Below, piece by piece: positions 6,585 to 15,081 of a DNA stretch of 64,000 nt; within the stretch, counting starts at the first letter, position 1; the number at the start of each line of letters is the position of its first letter. A program made the translations under genes and the position numbers. The notes under the pieces were generated by a model. It ran no database searches and was not told the DNA's origin. It saw only the letters and a list, made by a program, of their open reading frames with translations. The DNA comes from Flavobacteriaceae bacterium (GTDB lineage: Bacteria; Bacteroidota; Bacteroidia; Flavobacteriales; Flavobacteriaceae), in assembly GCA_021647405.1 (NCBI GenBank), contig JAKIUU010000011.1:12256-76255 (forward strand). The letters are read 5' to 3'.

Positions 6585-9500
6585 ATGAGTCAAAAATTTA
6601 AAGAATATAAGGGTTTAGATTTGACTAAGGTGGCTGATGAAACCTTGGCTTTTTGGGCTCAAAATGATATATTCAAAAAGAGTATCACAAGTCGTGATGC
6701 TAATAAGCCATTTGTATTTTACGAAGGGCCTCCTTCTGCTAACGGATTACCTGGTATTCACCATGTTATGGCGCGTGCTATCAAAGATATTTTTTGTCGT
6801 TATAAAACATTAAAAGGCTATCAAGTAAAGCGAAAAGCGGGCTGGGATACCCATGGTTTGCCTATTGAATTGGGTGTTGAAAAAGAATTGGGTATTACCA
6901 AAGAAGATATCGGTAAAAAAATTAGTGTAGAGGCCTATAACGAAGCCTGTAAAAAGGCCGTGATGCGCTACACAGATGTGTGGGAAGAATTGACCCTTAA
7001 AATGGGGCATTGGGTAGATATGGACGATCCCTATATTACCTACAAGCCCAAATATATGGAAACAATTTGGTGGCTTTTAGCAGAATTATATAAAAAAGGG
7101 CTCATTTATAAAGGTTATACCATTCAGCCCTATTCACCCAAAGCGGGAACTGGTTTAAGCTCACACGAGTTAAATCAACCAGGTACTTATCGTGATGTGA
7201 CTGATACGACTGTGGTGGCGCAGTTTAAAGTCCTATCCCCAACCCTTTCCGAAGGAAAGGGAACAGAAACTAAAGTCCTCTCCTTTGGGGAGGATACAGG
7301 TGGGGATACTTACTTTATCGCTTGGACAACCACTCCGTGGACCTTACCGTCTAACACTGCTTTGGCTGTGGGTAAAAAGATTGATTATGTATTGGTAAGC
7401 ACTTTTAACCAATACACTTTTAAACCCATTAAAGTTATTTTAGCCAAAGCCCTTTTAAACCAACAATTTGGTAAAAAGTTTATTGAGAGTAAAGATTTAA
7501 TCGATTTTTCTATTGATTCCTTTGATAGACCAAAACAGATTGATGAAAATTCACCAATTCATAAAATTCTAAAATCTATCTCTACAAAAGAAATAGATTT
7601 TAAAAATGGCCTAAAATTTAACGAATTAGTACAATCGCTTAAGAAAATACCATACGTTGTTTTAAAAGAATTCAAAGGCACCGATTTAGTGGGTGTAAAA
7701 TACGAACAATTACTACCGTTTACTTTGCCTTATCAGGATGCCGATAAAGCTTTTCGGGTTATTGCAGGAGATTTTGTAACGACTGAAGATGGTACCGGTA
7801 TTGTTCACATAGCCCCAACTTTTGGTCAAGATGATGCACAAGTAGCCAAAGAGGCCGGTGTACCACCCATGTTGGTTTTAGACGAGAATGACAATCCTGT
7901 GCCACTTGTAGATTTACAAGGCCGTTTTACAAAGCATATGGGTAAATATGCGGGTAAATATGTTAAAAACGACTATTACAATGAGGGTGAAGTACCAGAG
8001 CGCTCGTTAGATGTCGAAATTGCCATTCAGCTCAAAGAAGAAAATAAAGCCTTTAATGTAGAAAAGCACAAACACAGTTATCCACATTGTTGGCGTACAG
8101 ATAAACCTGTTTTGTATTATCCCTTAGATTCTTGGTTTATAAAAGTAACCGAGAAGCGTGACAGGATGTTTGATTTAAATGAAACAATCAAATGGAAACC
8201 AAAATCTACTGGCGAAGGCCGTTTTGGCAATTGGCTTAAAAATGCCAACGATTGGAATTTATCGCGCTCGCGTTATTGGGGTACACCGCTACCCATTTGG
8301 CGTACAGAAGAAGGCGACGAAACCAAAATGATTGGTTCTGTGGCAGAACTTAAAACCGAAATGCAAAAAGCCGTAACAGCTGGTTTTATGGCAGCTGATA
8401 TCTTCCCCGATTTTGAAGTGGGTAATATGAGTGATGAAAATTACGACACTGTAGATTTACATAAAAATATAGTCGATAAAATAGTTTTGGTGTCCGATAA
8501 AGGTAAGCCTATGCATCGTGAAGCCGATTTGATTGATGTGTGGTTCGATTCGGGCTCTATGCCTTATGCGCAATGGCATTATCCTTTTGAAAACAAAGAC
8601 CTGATTGATTCTCCCCTTGGGGGAGATGCCGAAGGCAGAGGGGCTTTCCCTGCTGATTTTATTGCCGAAGGGGTTGATCAAACACGGGGCTGGTTTTACA
8701 CTTTACACGCTATAGGTACTATGGTTTTTGATTCTGTAGCTTATAAAAACGTGGTGTCAAACGGCCTTGTTTTAGACAAAGAAGGCAAAAAAATGTCAAA
8801 ACGTTTGGGCAATGCTGTAGATCCGTTTAAAACGATGCAAAAATACGGTGCTGATGCCGTGCGTTGGTATATGATTTCTAATGCCAATCCGTGGGACAAT
8901 TTAAAATTTGATGAAGCTGGTATAGACGAGGTACGTCGCAAGTTTTTTGGCACTTTGTACAATACTTATGCCTTTTTTACCCTGTATGCCAATCTTGATA
9001 AATTTGTGTACGCTGAAGCGGAAGTTACTTTGTCAGAAAGACCAGAAATTGACCGTTGGGTTTTGTCAGAATTGCAAACCTTGGTAAAAAATGTGACCTC
9101 TTTTTATGATGATTACGAACCAACCAAAGCCGCAAGAGCCATTCAATATTTTGTTACCGAAAATTTAAGCAATTGGTATGTTAGATTGTGCCGACGCAGA
9201 TTCTGGAAGGGCGATTATGAGCAAGATAAAATTTCGGCCTATCAAACTTTACATACATGCATGTTAACGGTAGCCCAATTGGCATCGCCTATTGCACCGT
9301 TCTTTTCAGATCAGTTGTATAAAGACTTAAGGACACCAATGACTGACGAAAAATCAGAATCGGTTCATTTATCTGACTTTCCTATTTACAATGCAGAGAT
9401 GGTTGATGTAGATTTGGAACGAAAAATGCAAAAAGCACAAACCATTTCGTCTATGGTTTTATCCTTACGAAAAAAAGAAATGATAAAAGTAAGACAGCCT

Positions 9501-10151
9501 TTACAACGCATTATGATTCCTGTTTTAGACATCCAAGACAGAGAAGATATTGAGGCTGTAGCCGATTTGATTAGGTCTGAAGTTAACGTCAAAGAAATAC
9601 AACTTTTAGATGACGCATCGGGTATATTGGTTAAGAAAATTAAACCTAATTTTAAGGTTTTAGGGCCTAAATTTGGTAAGAATATGCGCTTAGTAGCCTC
9701 TGAGATTCAAAAGTTTACACAGGATGACATTGCTGTACTTGAATTGAATGGTGAAATAACAGTTACTATTGAAGATAATTTAGTAATTTTAACTCTTGAT
9801 GAGGTTGAAATTTCTTCACAAGATATAGAAGGTTGGCTTGTTGCCAATCAAAATAATTTGACAGTTGCTCTTGATGTTACAATTACCGAAGAATTAAAAA
9901 ATGAAGGTATTGCAAGAGAATTGGTTAACAGAATACAAAATCTTAGAAAAGAATCTGGTTTTGACGTAACCGACAAAATTGATATTTATTTTCAAAGAGA
10001 TGGTGTGGTAGAAATTGCAATAACAAAAAACGAAACCTATATTAAAACAGAAACATTAACAAATAAATTGTTTTGTTTAGACGTTGTTAAAGAGGGTTTA
10101 GACATAACATTTGATAATATAAACACAAAGTTAGTAATACAAAAAGCTTAG
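6585..10151 (+). CDS. ileS: Isoleucyl-tRNA synthetase with repeat-derived insertions
   Basis: A 1188-residue class I synthetase that charges tRNA-Ile. The HIGH-like motif GIHH is at residues 57-60 (after PSANGLP), KMSKR is at 736-740, and the editing domain carries the Thr-rich WTTTPWTLPSN. The protein is of the long, eukaryote-like type. Two segments are encoded by palindromic repeat DNA: about residues 216-242, just before the Thr-rich motif, and about 675-689, before FPADFIAEG. A third Lys-, Asp- and Ile-rich stretch at about 300-355 also looks expanded. The frame is intact throughout. The next gene, dksA-like, starts 4 bases after the stop. Confidence 0.97.
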   Translation: MSQKFKEYKGLDLTKVADETLAFWAQNDIFKKSITSRDANKPFVFYEGPPSANGLPGIHHVMARAIKDIFCRYKTLKGYQVKRKAGWDTHGLPIELGVEKELGITKEDIGKKISVEAYNEACKKAVMRYTDVWEELTLKMGHWVDMDDPYITYKPKYMETIWWLLAELYKKGLIYKGYTIQPYSPKAGTGLSSHELNQPGTYRDVTDTTVVAQFKVLSPTLSEGKGTETKVLSFGEDTGGDTYFIAWTTTPWTLPSNTALAVGKKIDYVLVSTFNQYTFKPIKVILAKALLNQQFGKKFIESKDLIDFSIDSFDRPKQIDENSPIHKILKSISTKEIDFKNGLKFNELVQSLKKIPYVVLKEFKGTDLVGVKYEQLLPFTLPYQDADKAFRVIAGDFVTTEDGTGIVHIAPTFGQDDAQVAKEAGVPPMLVLDENDNPVPLVDLQGRFTKHMGKYAGKYVKNDYYNEGEVPERSLDVEIAIQLKEENKAFNVEKHKHSYPHCWRTDKPVLYYPLDSWFIKVTEKRDRMFDLNETIKWKPKSTGEGRFGNWLKNANDWNLSRSRYWGTPLPIWRTEEGDETKMIGSVAELKTEMQKAVTAGFMAADIFPDFEVGNMSDENYDTVDLHKNIVDKIVLVSDKGKPMHREADLIDVWFDSGSMPYAQWHYPFENKDLIDSPLGGDAEGRGAFPADFIAEGVDQTRGWFYTLHAIGTMVFDSVAYKNVVSNGLVLDKEGKKMSKRLGNAVDPFKTMQKYGADAVRWYMISNANPWDNLKFDEAGIDEVRRKFFGTLYNTYAFFTLYANLDKFVYAEAEVTLSERPEIDRWVLSELQTLVKNVTSFYDDYEPTKAARAIQYFVTENLSNWYVRLCRRRFWKGDYEQDKISAYQTLHTCMLTVAQLASPIAPFFSDQLYKDLRTPMTDEKSESVHLSDFPIYNAEMVDVDLERKMQKAQTISSMVLSLRKKEMIKVRQPLQRIMIPVLDIQDREDIEAVADLIRSEVNVKEIQLLDDASGILVKKIKPNFKVLGPKFGKNMRLVASEIQKFTQDDIAVLELNGEITVTIEDNLVILTLDEVEISSQDIEGWLVANQNNLTVALDVTITEELKNEGIARELVNRIQNLRKESGFDVTDKIDIYFQRDGVVEIAITKNETYIKTETLTNKLFCLDVVKEGLDITFDNINTKLVIQKA
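7231..7310. repeat. Palindromic element in frame inside ileS (copy 1)
   Basis: Two hairpins are seen. The first has CCCTTTCC (7243-7250) and GGAAAGGG (7254-7261) around GAA. The second has CCTCTCC (7277-7283) and GGGGAGG (7287-7293) around TTT with one wobble pair. Both are preceded by AAAGTCCT, and the second continues into ATACAGGTGGGGAT. This is the layout of the flavobacterial AAGTCCTC...GGGGAGGATTTAGG repeat also seen between sufB and sufC. Here it is read through as protein. Confidence 0.75.
8605..8650. repeat. Palindromic element in frame inside ileS (copy 2)
   Basis: CTCCCC (8611-8616) faces GGGGAG (8620-8625) around TTG, followed by GATGCCGAAGGCAGAGGGG. This GC-rich, Gly/Pro-coding unit interrupts otherwise well-conserved IleRS sequence between WHYPFENKDLID and FPADFIAEGVDQTRGW. 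Confidence 0.75.
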
Positions 10152-10155
10152 AATT

Positions 10156-10536
10156 ATGGAAGCAAATAAAATAAGATATTCGGATAAAGATTTAGAAGAG
10201 TTTAAACAAATTATATTGAAAAAGTTAGAATCGGCTAAAACAGACTTGGCTTTGTTAAAAAGTGCCTATATGAATAATAGTAATAATGGCACAGACGACA
10301 CATCGCCTACTTTTAAAGCTTTTGAAGAAGGTTCTGAAACCATGTCAAAAGAAGCCAATGTACAATTGGCCATCCGTCAAGAAAAATTTATCCGCGATTT
10401 AAACAACGCTTTACTGCGGATAGAAAATAAAACCTATGGTGTCTGTAGGGTAATGGGGAAACTTATTAACAAAGAACGTTTGAAATTAGTACCTCATGCT
10501 ACGCTGAGTATAGAAGCTAAGAACCGACAACACTAA
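10156..10536 (+). CDS. DksA/TraR-family protein lacking the zinc cysteines
   Basis: A 126-residue protein with the DksA/TraR layout: an N-terminal coiled coil (residues about 9-40), a second helix (62-92), and the C-terminal YGVCRVMGKLINKERLKLVP region. Only one of the usual four zinc cysteines remains (C97), so the finger must fold without a Cys4 site, which seems usual for relatives in this phylum. DksA proteins bind RNA polymerase through the secondary channel and act with ppGpp; that role is inferred here. It sits 4 bases after ileS and is followed by a strong terminator. Confidence 0.8.
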   Translation: MEANKIRYSDKDLEEFKQIILKKLESAKTDLALLKSAYMNNSNNGTDDTSPTFKAFEEGSETMSKEANVQLAIRQEKFIRDLNNALLRIENKTYGVCRVMGKLINKERLKLVPHATLSIEAKNRQH

Positions 10537-10540
10537 ATTT

Positions 10541-10570
10541 AAAAAAGCTTTCTAAACAGAAAGCTTTTTT
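10541..10570 (+). terminator. Intrinsic terminator after the dksA-like gene
   Basis: AAAAAAGCTTTCT and AGAAAGCTTTTTT form a perfect hairpin around AAAC, ending in a T-run. It closes the ileS-dksA-like transcript. Confidence 0.9.
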
Positions 10571-10597
10571 GTTTTAAGATAATGATGTTTTAAATAG

Positions 10598-11263
10598 ATG
10601 AAAACTTTCAGTTACATATTTATTTGTGCGTGCATCATACAACAAGCTGTGGGGCAAAATTATCTAGAAAAATCGGTTGAAGTATCCTCAAAAAATATAG
10701 AAATTTATCTTAATGATATTGATAATTTAATTTTAAGAAGCACAAAAGCTGCTAGTGTTGATGTGCATTTACAAGACTTTCAAGAAAATAAGCTGAGTGC
10801 TGTTAAAATCGACCACAGAAAAAACAGCCTTGTAATTACATCGGCAGAAAGTTATATTATACAGGAACAATTCAACAAGTTTTGTGTAGAACAACCTGTG
10901 CTTACAAATTATATAATTACGGTTCCTAACAATAGCAATGTTAATCTTAAAATTGGCAAAGGAAATTTATCTGTAATCAAATTTAAAGGTAATTTAAATG
11001 CCGAAGTTGATACAGGCGAGGTTTTATTAAATAACATTTTAGGCAATGTAACTCTATTTATAGTTGATGGCGTTGTAAGGGTTAAATTACAAAAAGGAGC
11101 CTTAGATATAAAAACCAATTTGGGTAAAATTATAAGCACATTGCCTGTTAAATCCAAAATTAAGAATACCAAAATACTTAAAGAAACGTATGAAAGTAAT
11201 TTGCAAATTCTCAACATTAGAGCGATAAAGGCAAATATTTATTTAGATGCTTTAAAAGACTAA
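10598..11263 (+). CDS. Exported beta-rich protein, DUF4097-like
   Basis: A 221-residue protein with a signal peptide ending near QAVGQ (residue 20). The mature part is a regular series of short strands with Gly/Asn turns (for example LKIGKGNLSVIKFKGNL and VDTGEVLLNN), as in DUF4097/adhesin-like parallel beta proteins. It probably works in the periplasm or at the outer surface. No catalytic residues are visible. It lies between the dksA-like terminator and the lspA promoter, so it is likely a single-gene transcript. The family assignment is tentative. Confidence 0.6.
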   Translation: MKTFSYIFICACIIQQAVGQNYLEKSVEVSSKNIEIYLNDIDNLILRSTKAASVDVHLQDFQENKLSAVKIDHRKNSLVITSAESYIIQEQFNKFCVEQPVLTNYIITVPNNSNVNLKIGKGNLSVIKFKGNLNAEVDTGEVLLNNILGNVTLFIVDGVVRVKLQKGALDIKTNLGKIISTLPVKSKIKNTKILKETYESNLQILNIRAIKANIYLDALKD

Positions 11264-11281
11264 TAATATTCATATTTTTGC
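11251..11281 (+). promoter_or_regulatory. Putative lspA promoter
   Basis: TTTA (11251-11254) in the -33 position is followed after 18 bases by TATTTTTGC (11273-11281), a full match to the -7 consensus. The predicted start near 11284 leaves a leader of about 16 bases before the TTG start codon. Confidence 0.6.
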
Positions 11282-11299
11282 GATACAAATAAGATAAAT

Positions 11300-11908
11300 T
11301 TGAAAAGAGCCGTAGCAATTATCACCCTTGTATTATTGATTGATCAAATCAGTAAAGTATATATAAAAACACATTTTTCACTGGGTCAAGAAATAGTTGT
11401 ATTTGATTGGTTCAGGATTCATTTTTTAGAAAATAATGGCATGGCTTGGGGGGCTGAATTTGGCGGTTCAAAAGGGAAATTATTTTTAACAATATTCAGA
11501 TTAATAGCCATTTGTGGGATAGGTTATTGGCTGTATTCGGCTATTAAAGAAAAGGTGTCTTGGAAAATGGTTACGGCTATTTCATTAATTTTTGCAGGAG
11601 CCTTAGGCAATATAATTGACTCTGTTTTTTACGGGGTATTTTTTAGCAGCAGTTTTCATGGCGTAGCCAAATTTTTGCCAGAACGAGGTTACAGTTCATT
11701 TTTTCATGGCAAGGTGGTAGATATGTTATATTTTCCTCTTATTAACACCAATTTACCTTCTTGGGTGCCTTTTTTTGGCGGCGCACATTTTACCTTTTTT
11801 GACCCTGTTTTTAACATAGCCGATTCTTCAATTACAATTGGTGTTATGATATTAATTTTTTTTAGCAAAGAGGTCTTTGCTAAAAAAGAATCAGAAGTTT
11901 CTCTCTAA
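11300..11908 (+). CDS. lspA: Lipoprotein signal peptidase (signal peptidase II)
   Basis: A 202-residue inner-membrane aspartyl protease that cleaves prolipoproteins after lipidation. The conserved ENNGMAW motif is at 45-50. The catalytic aspartates are D141 (GKVVDMLYF) and D175 (FNIADSS), the latter in the usual FNxAD motif. The spacing between them is longer than in proteobacterial enzymes because of an inserted loop containing INTNLPSWVPFF, as in relatives of this phylum. Four membrane segments are evident. The start is TTG at 11300, supported by the promoter just upstream and by the absence of a better in-frame ATG. Confidence 0.95.
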   Translation: MKRAVAIITLVLLIDQISKVYIKTHFSLGQEIVVFDWFRIHFLENNGMAWGAEFGGSKGKLFLTIFRLIAICGIGYWLYSAIKEKVSWKMVTAISLIFAGALGNIIDSVFYGVFFSSSFHGVAKFLPERGYSSFFHGKVVDMLYFPLINTNLPSWVPFFGGAHFTFFDPVFNIADSSITIGVMILIFFSKEVFAKKESEVSL

Positions 11909-11912
11909 TAAA

Positions 11913-13148
11913 TTAGCTGTTAAAACTGTCAAGATCTTTTATAAAAGGCGCTAAATCGTCAATTTCTACATGATCCATAACCACAATTTTTTGCCATTTA
12001 TTTGTTTCGTCATGTGTGGCAGGAACCAAGCCATATTTATGTGCAATATGGTTTGAAATGAATTCAGATTTTATAGTGACAATATTCATAAAAGGGTCTC
12101 TAAAGTATTGAATGCCTTTGGCGTCTAATTGTTTACACAACCAGTGGGTGCGCAATAGCAAGGTGTTAATTTTTTCGAACCAACCATTTGGACCATATTT
12201 AAATAATATCAACCAAACAGCGATGGCATTGGCGCCAGAACGACTACCTACCAAAGTTAAATCGAGACCTTCAACATATTTGGCTTCTTTGGTAAGCGTG
12301 TTTTTAATCAGTCCTTTGCGGCATAAAAAGACCCCTGTGCCGTAAGGTGCTTGTAACATTTTATGGGCGTCAATAGTGATTGAACTGATATTTGGATTGG
12401 CGAAATTTACAGTCGAATTGTCATTGCTAAATGGGTAAATAAATCCGCCAAAAGCCCCGTCAATATGAATTTTAAAAGGACAATCATGTTTATTTAAATA
12501 ATGGGCATAAACATCGGGATTATCAACTGAACCAAACATGGTGGTTGCCATATTAGAAACGACTATAAAATATTTTTTACCCTTTTCTTTTTGCTGAATG
12601 ATGACGTTTTCTAAATCAGATTCTACAATAATCCGCGAGTCAAAATCTACAGGAATTGTAACCGCGTCAATTTGTAATAAATTAGATCCTTTAGGAATAG
12701 AGTAATGTGTATCTTCTGATGATAAGATGACAATTTCGTCAGCTTTAGCTTTAGACTCTTTCATAAATAAGTTGCGGTAAATCCATAGTGCTTGAATATT
12801 CGCTTCTGTGCCGCCGGTAGCAATATAGCCGTCATATGTACCTACTTCAGCTTTAAAAATATCAGCGGCAAGCACATCAATCACTTCTTTTTCTAAATCT
12901 TGAGCGCCTTTAAATGCTTCTTCTGATGTGCCATAAGTATGACAACCAATATTGTTAGGATTGGCAATATAAGAACGCAACAAGGGCGCATCGCCTAAAT
13001 TGGCAATATTGTTAAAAAACACATTCGGGTCTAATTTAGAAACAGGAAAACCCAACCACTTATTATTTTCAAAATCAATAACGTGTTTTAAGGCATCATC
13101 AATTTTTTTATTGATAATTTTTGTGCTGTATTTCTTCCAGAATTTCAT
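11913..13148 (-). CDS. PLP-dependent group II decarboxylase-like protein
   Basis: A 411-residue fold-type I PLP enzyme of the group II decarboxylase family. The PLP lysine is K263 in SITIDAHKMLQAPYG, the Asp that pairs with the pyridine nitrogen is D230 in IHIDGAFGG, and the ring-stacking His is H148 in EDTHYS. GGTEANIQAL (112-121) binds the phosphate. Family members decarboxylate histidine, tyrosine, glutamate or aspartate; the substrate cannot be told from the sequence. Automated pipelines often name such proteins aspartate aminotransferase family. It is convergent with lspA, with a 4-base gap. Confidence 0.85.
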   Translation of the reverse strand: MKFWKKYSTKIINKKIDDALKHVIDFENNKWLGFPVSKLDPNVFFNNIANLGDAPLLRSYIANPNNIGCHTYGTSEEAFKGAQDLEKEVIDVLAADIFKAEVGTYDGYIATGGTEANIQALWIYRNLFMKESKAKADEIVILSSEDTHYSIPKGSNLLQIDAVTIPVDFDSRIIVESDLENVIIQQKEKGKKYFIVVSNMATTMFGSVDNPDVYAHYLNKHDCPFKIHIDGAFGGFIYPFSNDNSTVNFANPNISSITIDAHKMLQAPYGTGVFLCRKGLIKNTLTKEAKYVEGLDLTLVGSRSGANAIAVWLILFKYGPNGWFEKINTLLLRTHWLCKQLDAKGIQYFRDPFMNIVTIKSEFISNHIAHKYGLVPATHDETNKWQKIVVMDHVEIDDLAPFIKDLDSFNS

Positions 13149-13246
13149 AGTCTAAATTTTCCGCAAAAGTACAATTATGTTTTTAGATTTTGGCTGATGC
13201 TGTTAAAGAAAATTGAATGCTTTCTAAAGATTGTAAGCTATTTAAT

Positions 13247-13254
13247 TATCTTTG
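13247..13254 (+). promoter_or_regulatory. -7 element abutting the uvrC start
   Basis: TATCTTTG matches the -7 consensus. Transcription would begin 4-5 bases beyond it, within one or two bases of the GTG start codon at 13260. The -33 position holds TTTC (13221-13224) with a 22-base spacer. Confidence 0.5.
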
Positions 13255-13259
13255 TTTTT

Positions 13260-15056
13260 GTGTCAGAAGTACAACTAAAAATTCAGATAAAAGCCTTACC
13301 CAATGCCGCCGGCGTGTATCAATATTACGATGTTGAGGGGAATTTACTGTACATCGGCAAAGCTAAAAACCTTAAAAAAAGGGTTAATTCTTATTTTACA
13401 AAACAACACGATGACGCCAAAACACGCATTCTTGTCAGAAAAATAAAGGATATAAAACACATTGTTGTAGAAACCGAAACGGATGCTTTACTTTTAGAAA
13501 ATAACCTCATTAAAAAACACCAACCCAAGTATAATATTATGCTTAAGGACGATAAGACCTACCCGTGGTTGTGTATAAAAAAAGAGCCTTTTCCGCGTAT
13601 ATTTTTAACACGACGCGTTATACAAGATGGTTCAGAATATTATGGCCCTTACACATCGGTTAGAACGGTTAAAGTTTTACTCGACTTGATTAAAGAATTG
13701 TATTTATTACGGACGTGTTCTTACGATTTAAGTCCTAAAAACATTGTCCAAAAAAAGTACAGTTTGTGTTTAGATTATCATATTGGTAATTGCAAAGGCC
13801 CTTGCCAAGGTTTACAAGCAGAGATTGATTACGATAATGACATTCAAGCCATACGAAATATTATAAAAGGTCATTTTAAAAAGTCTCTCGAAACCTTTAA
13901 AGAGCGGATGCATAAGCACGCTACTGATTTAGAATTCGAAGCAGCCCAACAGATTAAAGAGAAAATAGCATTGTTAAAAAACTACCAAGTTAAATCTACT
14001 GTTGTGAGCCCTACCATCAATAATGTGGATGTTTTTTCTATTATTTCTGATGAGAGTTTTGCTTATGTCAACTTTTTAAAAATTAGTAATGGCGCTATAA
14101 TACAATCGCATACAAGCGAAATTAAAAAGAAGCTCAACGAGACTGATAGAGCCATTTTAACATTGAGTATTGTTGAGATTCGGCAACGTTTTAACAGTCA
14201 GTCTAAAGAACTTTTTGTGCCTTTTAAGGTGAATGTGGGCGAAGATTTAAAGGTAACTGTACCCAAAAAAGGTGATAAAAAACGCATAGTAGAACTCTCT
14301 ACACGCAATGCCCGTTATTTTAGGCAAGAGCGTTTTAAACAAATAAAAATTATTGATCCAGAACGTCATGTCAAACGCATTTTGGCACAAATGAAAAAAG
14401 ATTTGCGTCTAATTGTAGCACCCGTACATATTGAGTGTTTTGACAATTCGAACATACAAGGCTCAAATCCTGTGGCAGCTTGCGTGGTGTTTAAAAATGC
14501 AAAACCCAGTAAGAAGGACTACCGCCATTTTAATATTAAGACTGTTAAAGGTCCTGATGATTATGCCTCTATGGAAGAGGTGGTTTTTAGACGTTATAAA
14601 AGATTACTTGCCGAAGGAGAATCTTTGCCACAACTCATCATTATTGATGGCGGTAAGGGACAATTATCATCAGCAGTAAAAAGTTTAGAGGTTTTGGGTT
14701 TAAGAGGTAAGATAACCATAATTGGTATTGCAAAACGCTTAGAAGAATTATACTATCCAGAAGACAGCGTACCACTGTATTTAGATAAAAGATCTGAAAC
14801 ACTAAAAATTATTCAACAACTTAGAGATGAAGCGCATCGATTTGGTATTACACATCATCGCAATAAGCGTAGTAAACAGGCCTTAACAACAAATTTAACA
14901 CAGATAGAAGGTATTGGAAACAAGACTTCGGAAACCTTATTACAGCATTTCAAATCGGTTAAAAGAATTAAAGAAGCCGAGTTAAGTGCTCTTACCTCTT
15001 TAGTTGGAAAAATATTGGGAAAAAAAGTGTATGATTTTTATAAAAAAAACAACTAA
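13260..15056 (+). CDS. uvrC: UvrABC excinuclease subunit C
   Basis: A GTG start at 13260 gives 598 residues beginning SEVQLKIQIKALPNAAGVYQYY; the 21 codons before it are not conserved UvrC sequence and contain the -7 box. Domains in order: GIY-YIG nuclease (GVYQYYD, LYIGKAKNLKKR), the cysteine-rich segment, the UVR domain that contacts UvrB (about 205-240), the RNase H-like endonuclease (ECFDNSN, IIDGGKGQL) and C-terminal helix-hairpin-helix motifs. It makes the dual incisions in nucleotide excision repair. Its end overlaps the longest upstream frame of the next gene, but the true start of that gene is downstream. Confidence 0.95.
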   Translation: MSEVQLKIQIKALPNAAGVYQYYDVEGNLLYIGKAKNLKKRVNSYFTKQHDDAKTRILVRKIKDIKHIVVETETDALLLENNLIKKHQPKYNIMLKDDKTYPWLCIKKEPFPRIFLTRRVIQDGSEYYGPYTSVRTVKVLLDLIKELYLLRTCSYDLSPKNIVQKKYSLCLDYHIGNCKGPCQGLQAEIDYDNDIQAIRNIIKGHFKKSLETFKERMHKHATDLEFEAAQQIKEKIALLKNYQVKSTVVSPTINNVDVFSIISDESFAYVNFLKISNGAIIQSHTSEIKKKLNETDRAILTLSIVEIRQRFNSQSKELFVPFKVNVGEDLKVTVPKKGDKKRIVELSTRNARYFRQERFKQIKIIDPERHVKRILAQMKKDLRLIVAPVHIECFDNSNIQGSNPVAACVVFKNAKPSKKDYRHFNIKTVKGPDDYASMEEVVFRRYKRLLAEGESLPQLIIIDGGKGQLSSAVKSLEVLGLRGKITIIGIAKRLEELYYPEDSVPLYLDKRSETLKIIQQLRDEAHRFGITHHRNKRSKQALTTNLTQIEGIGNKTSETLLQHFKSVKRIKEAELSALTSLVGKILGKKVYDFYKKNN

Positions 15057-15081
15057 CTTTCGAATTGTAATTTTAAAGTGT

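Noticed and set aside
13197..13259. Upstream hydrophobic extension of UvrC
   Set aside because: The 21 codons do not resemble UvrC, include the -7 box, and a membrane-like segment is not expected for this cytoplasmic protein.
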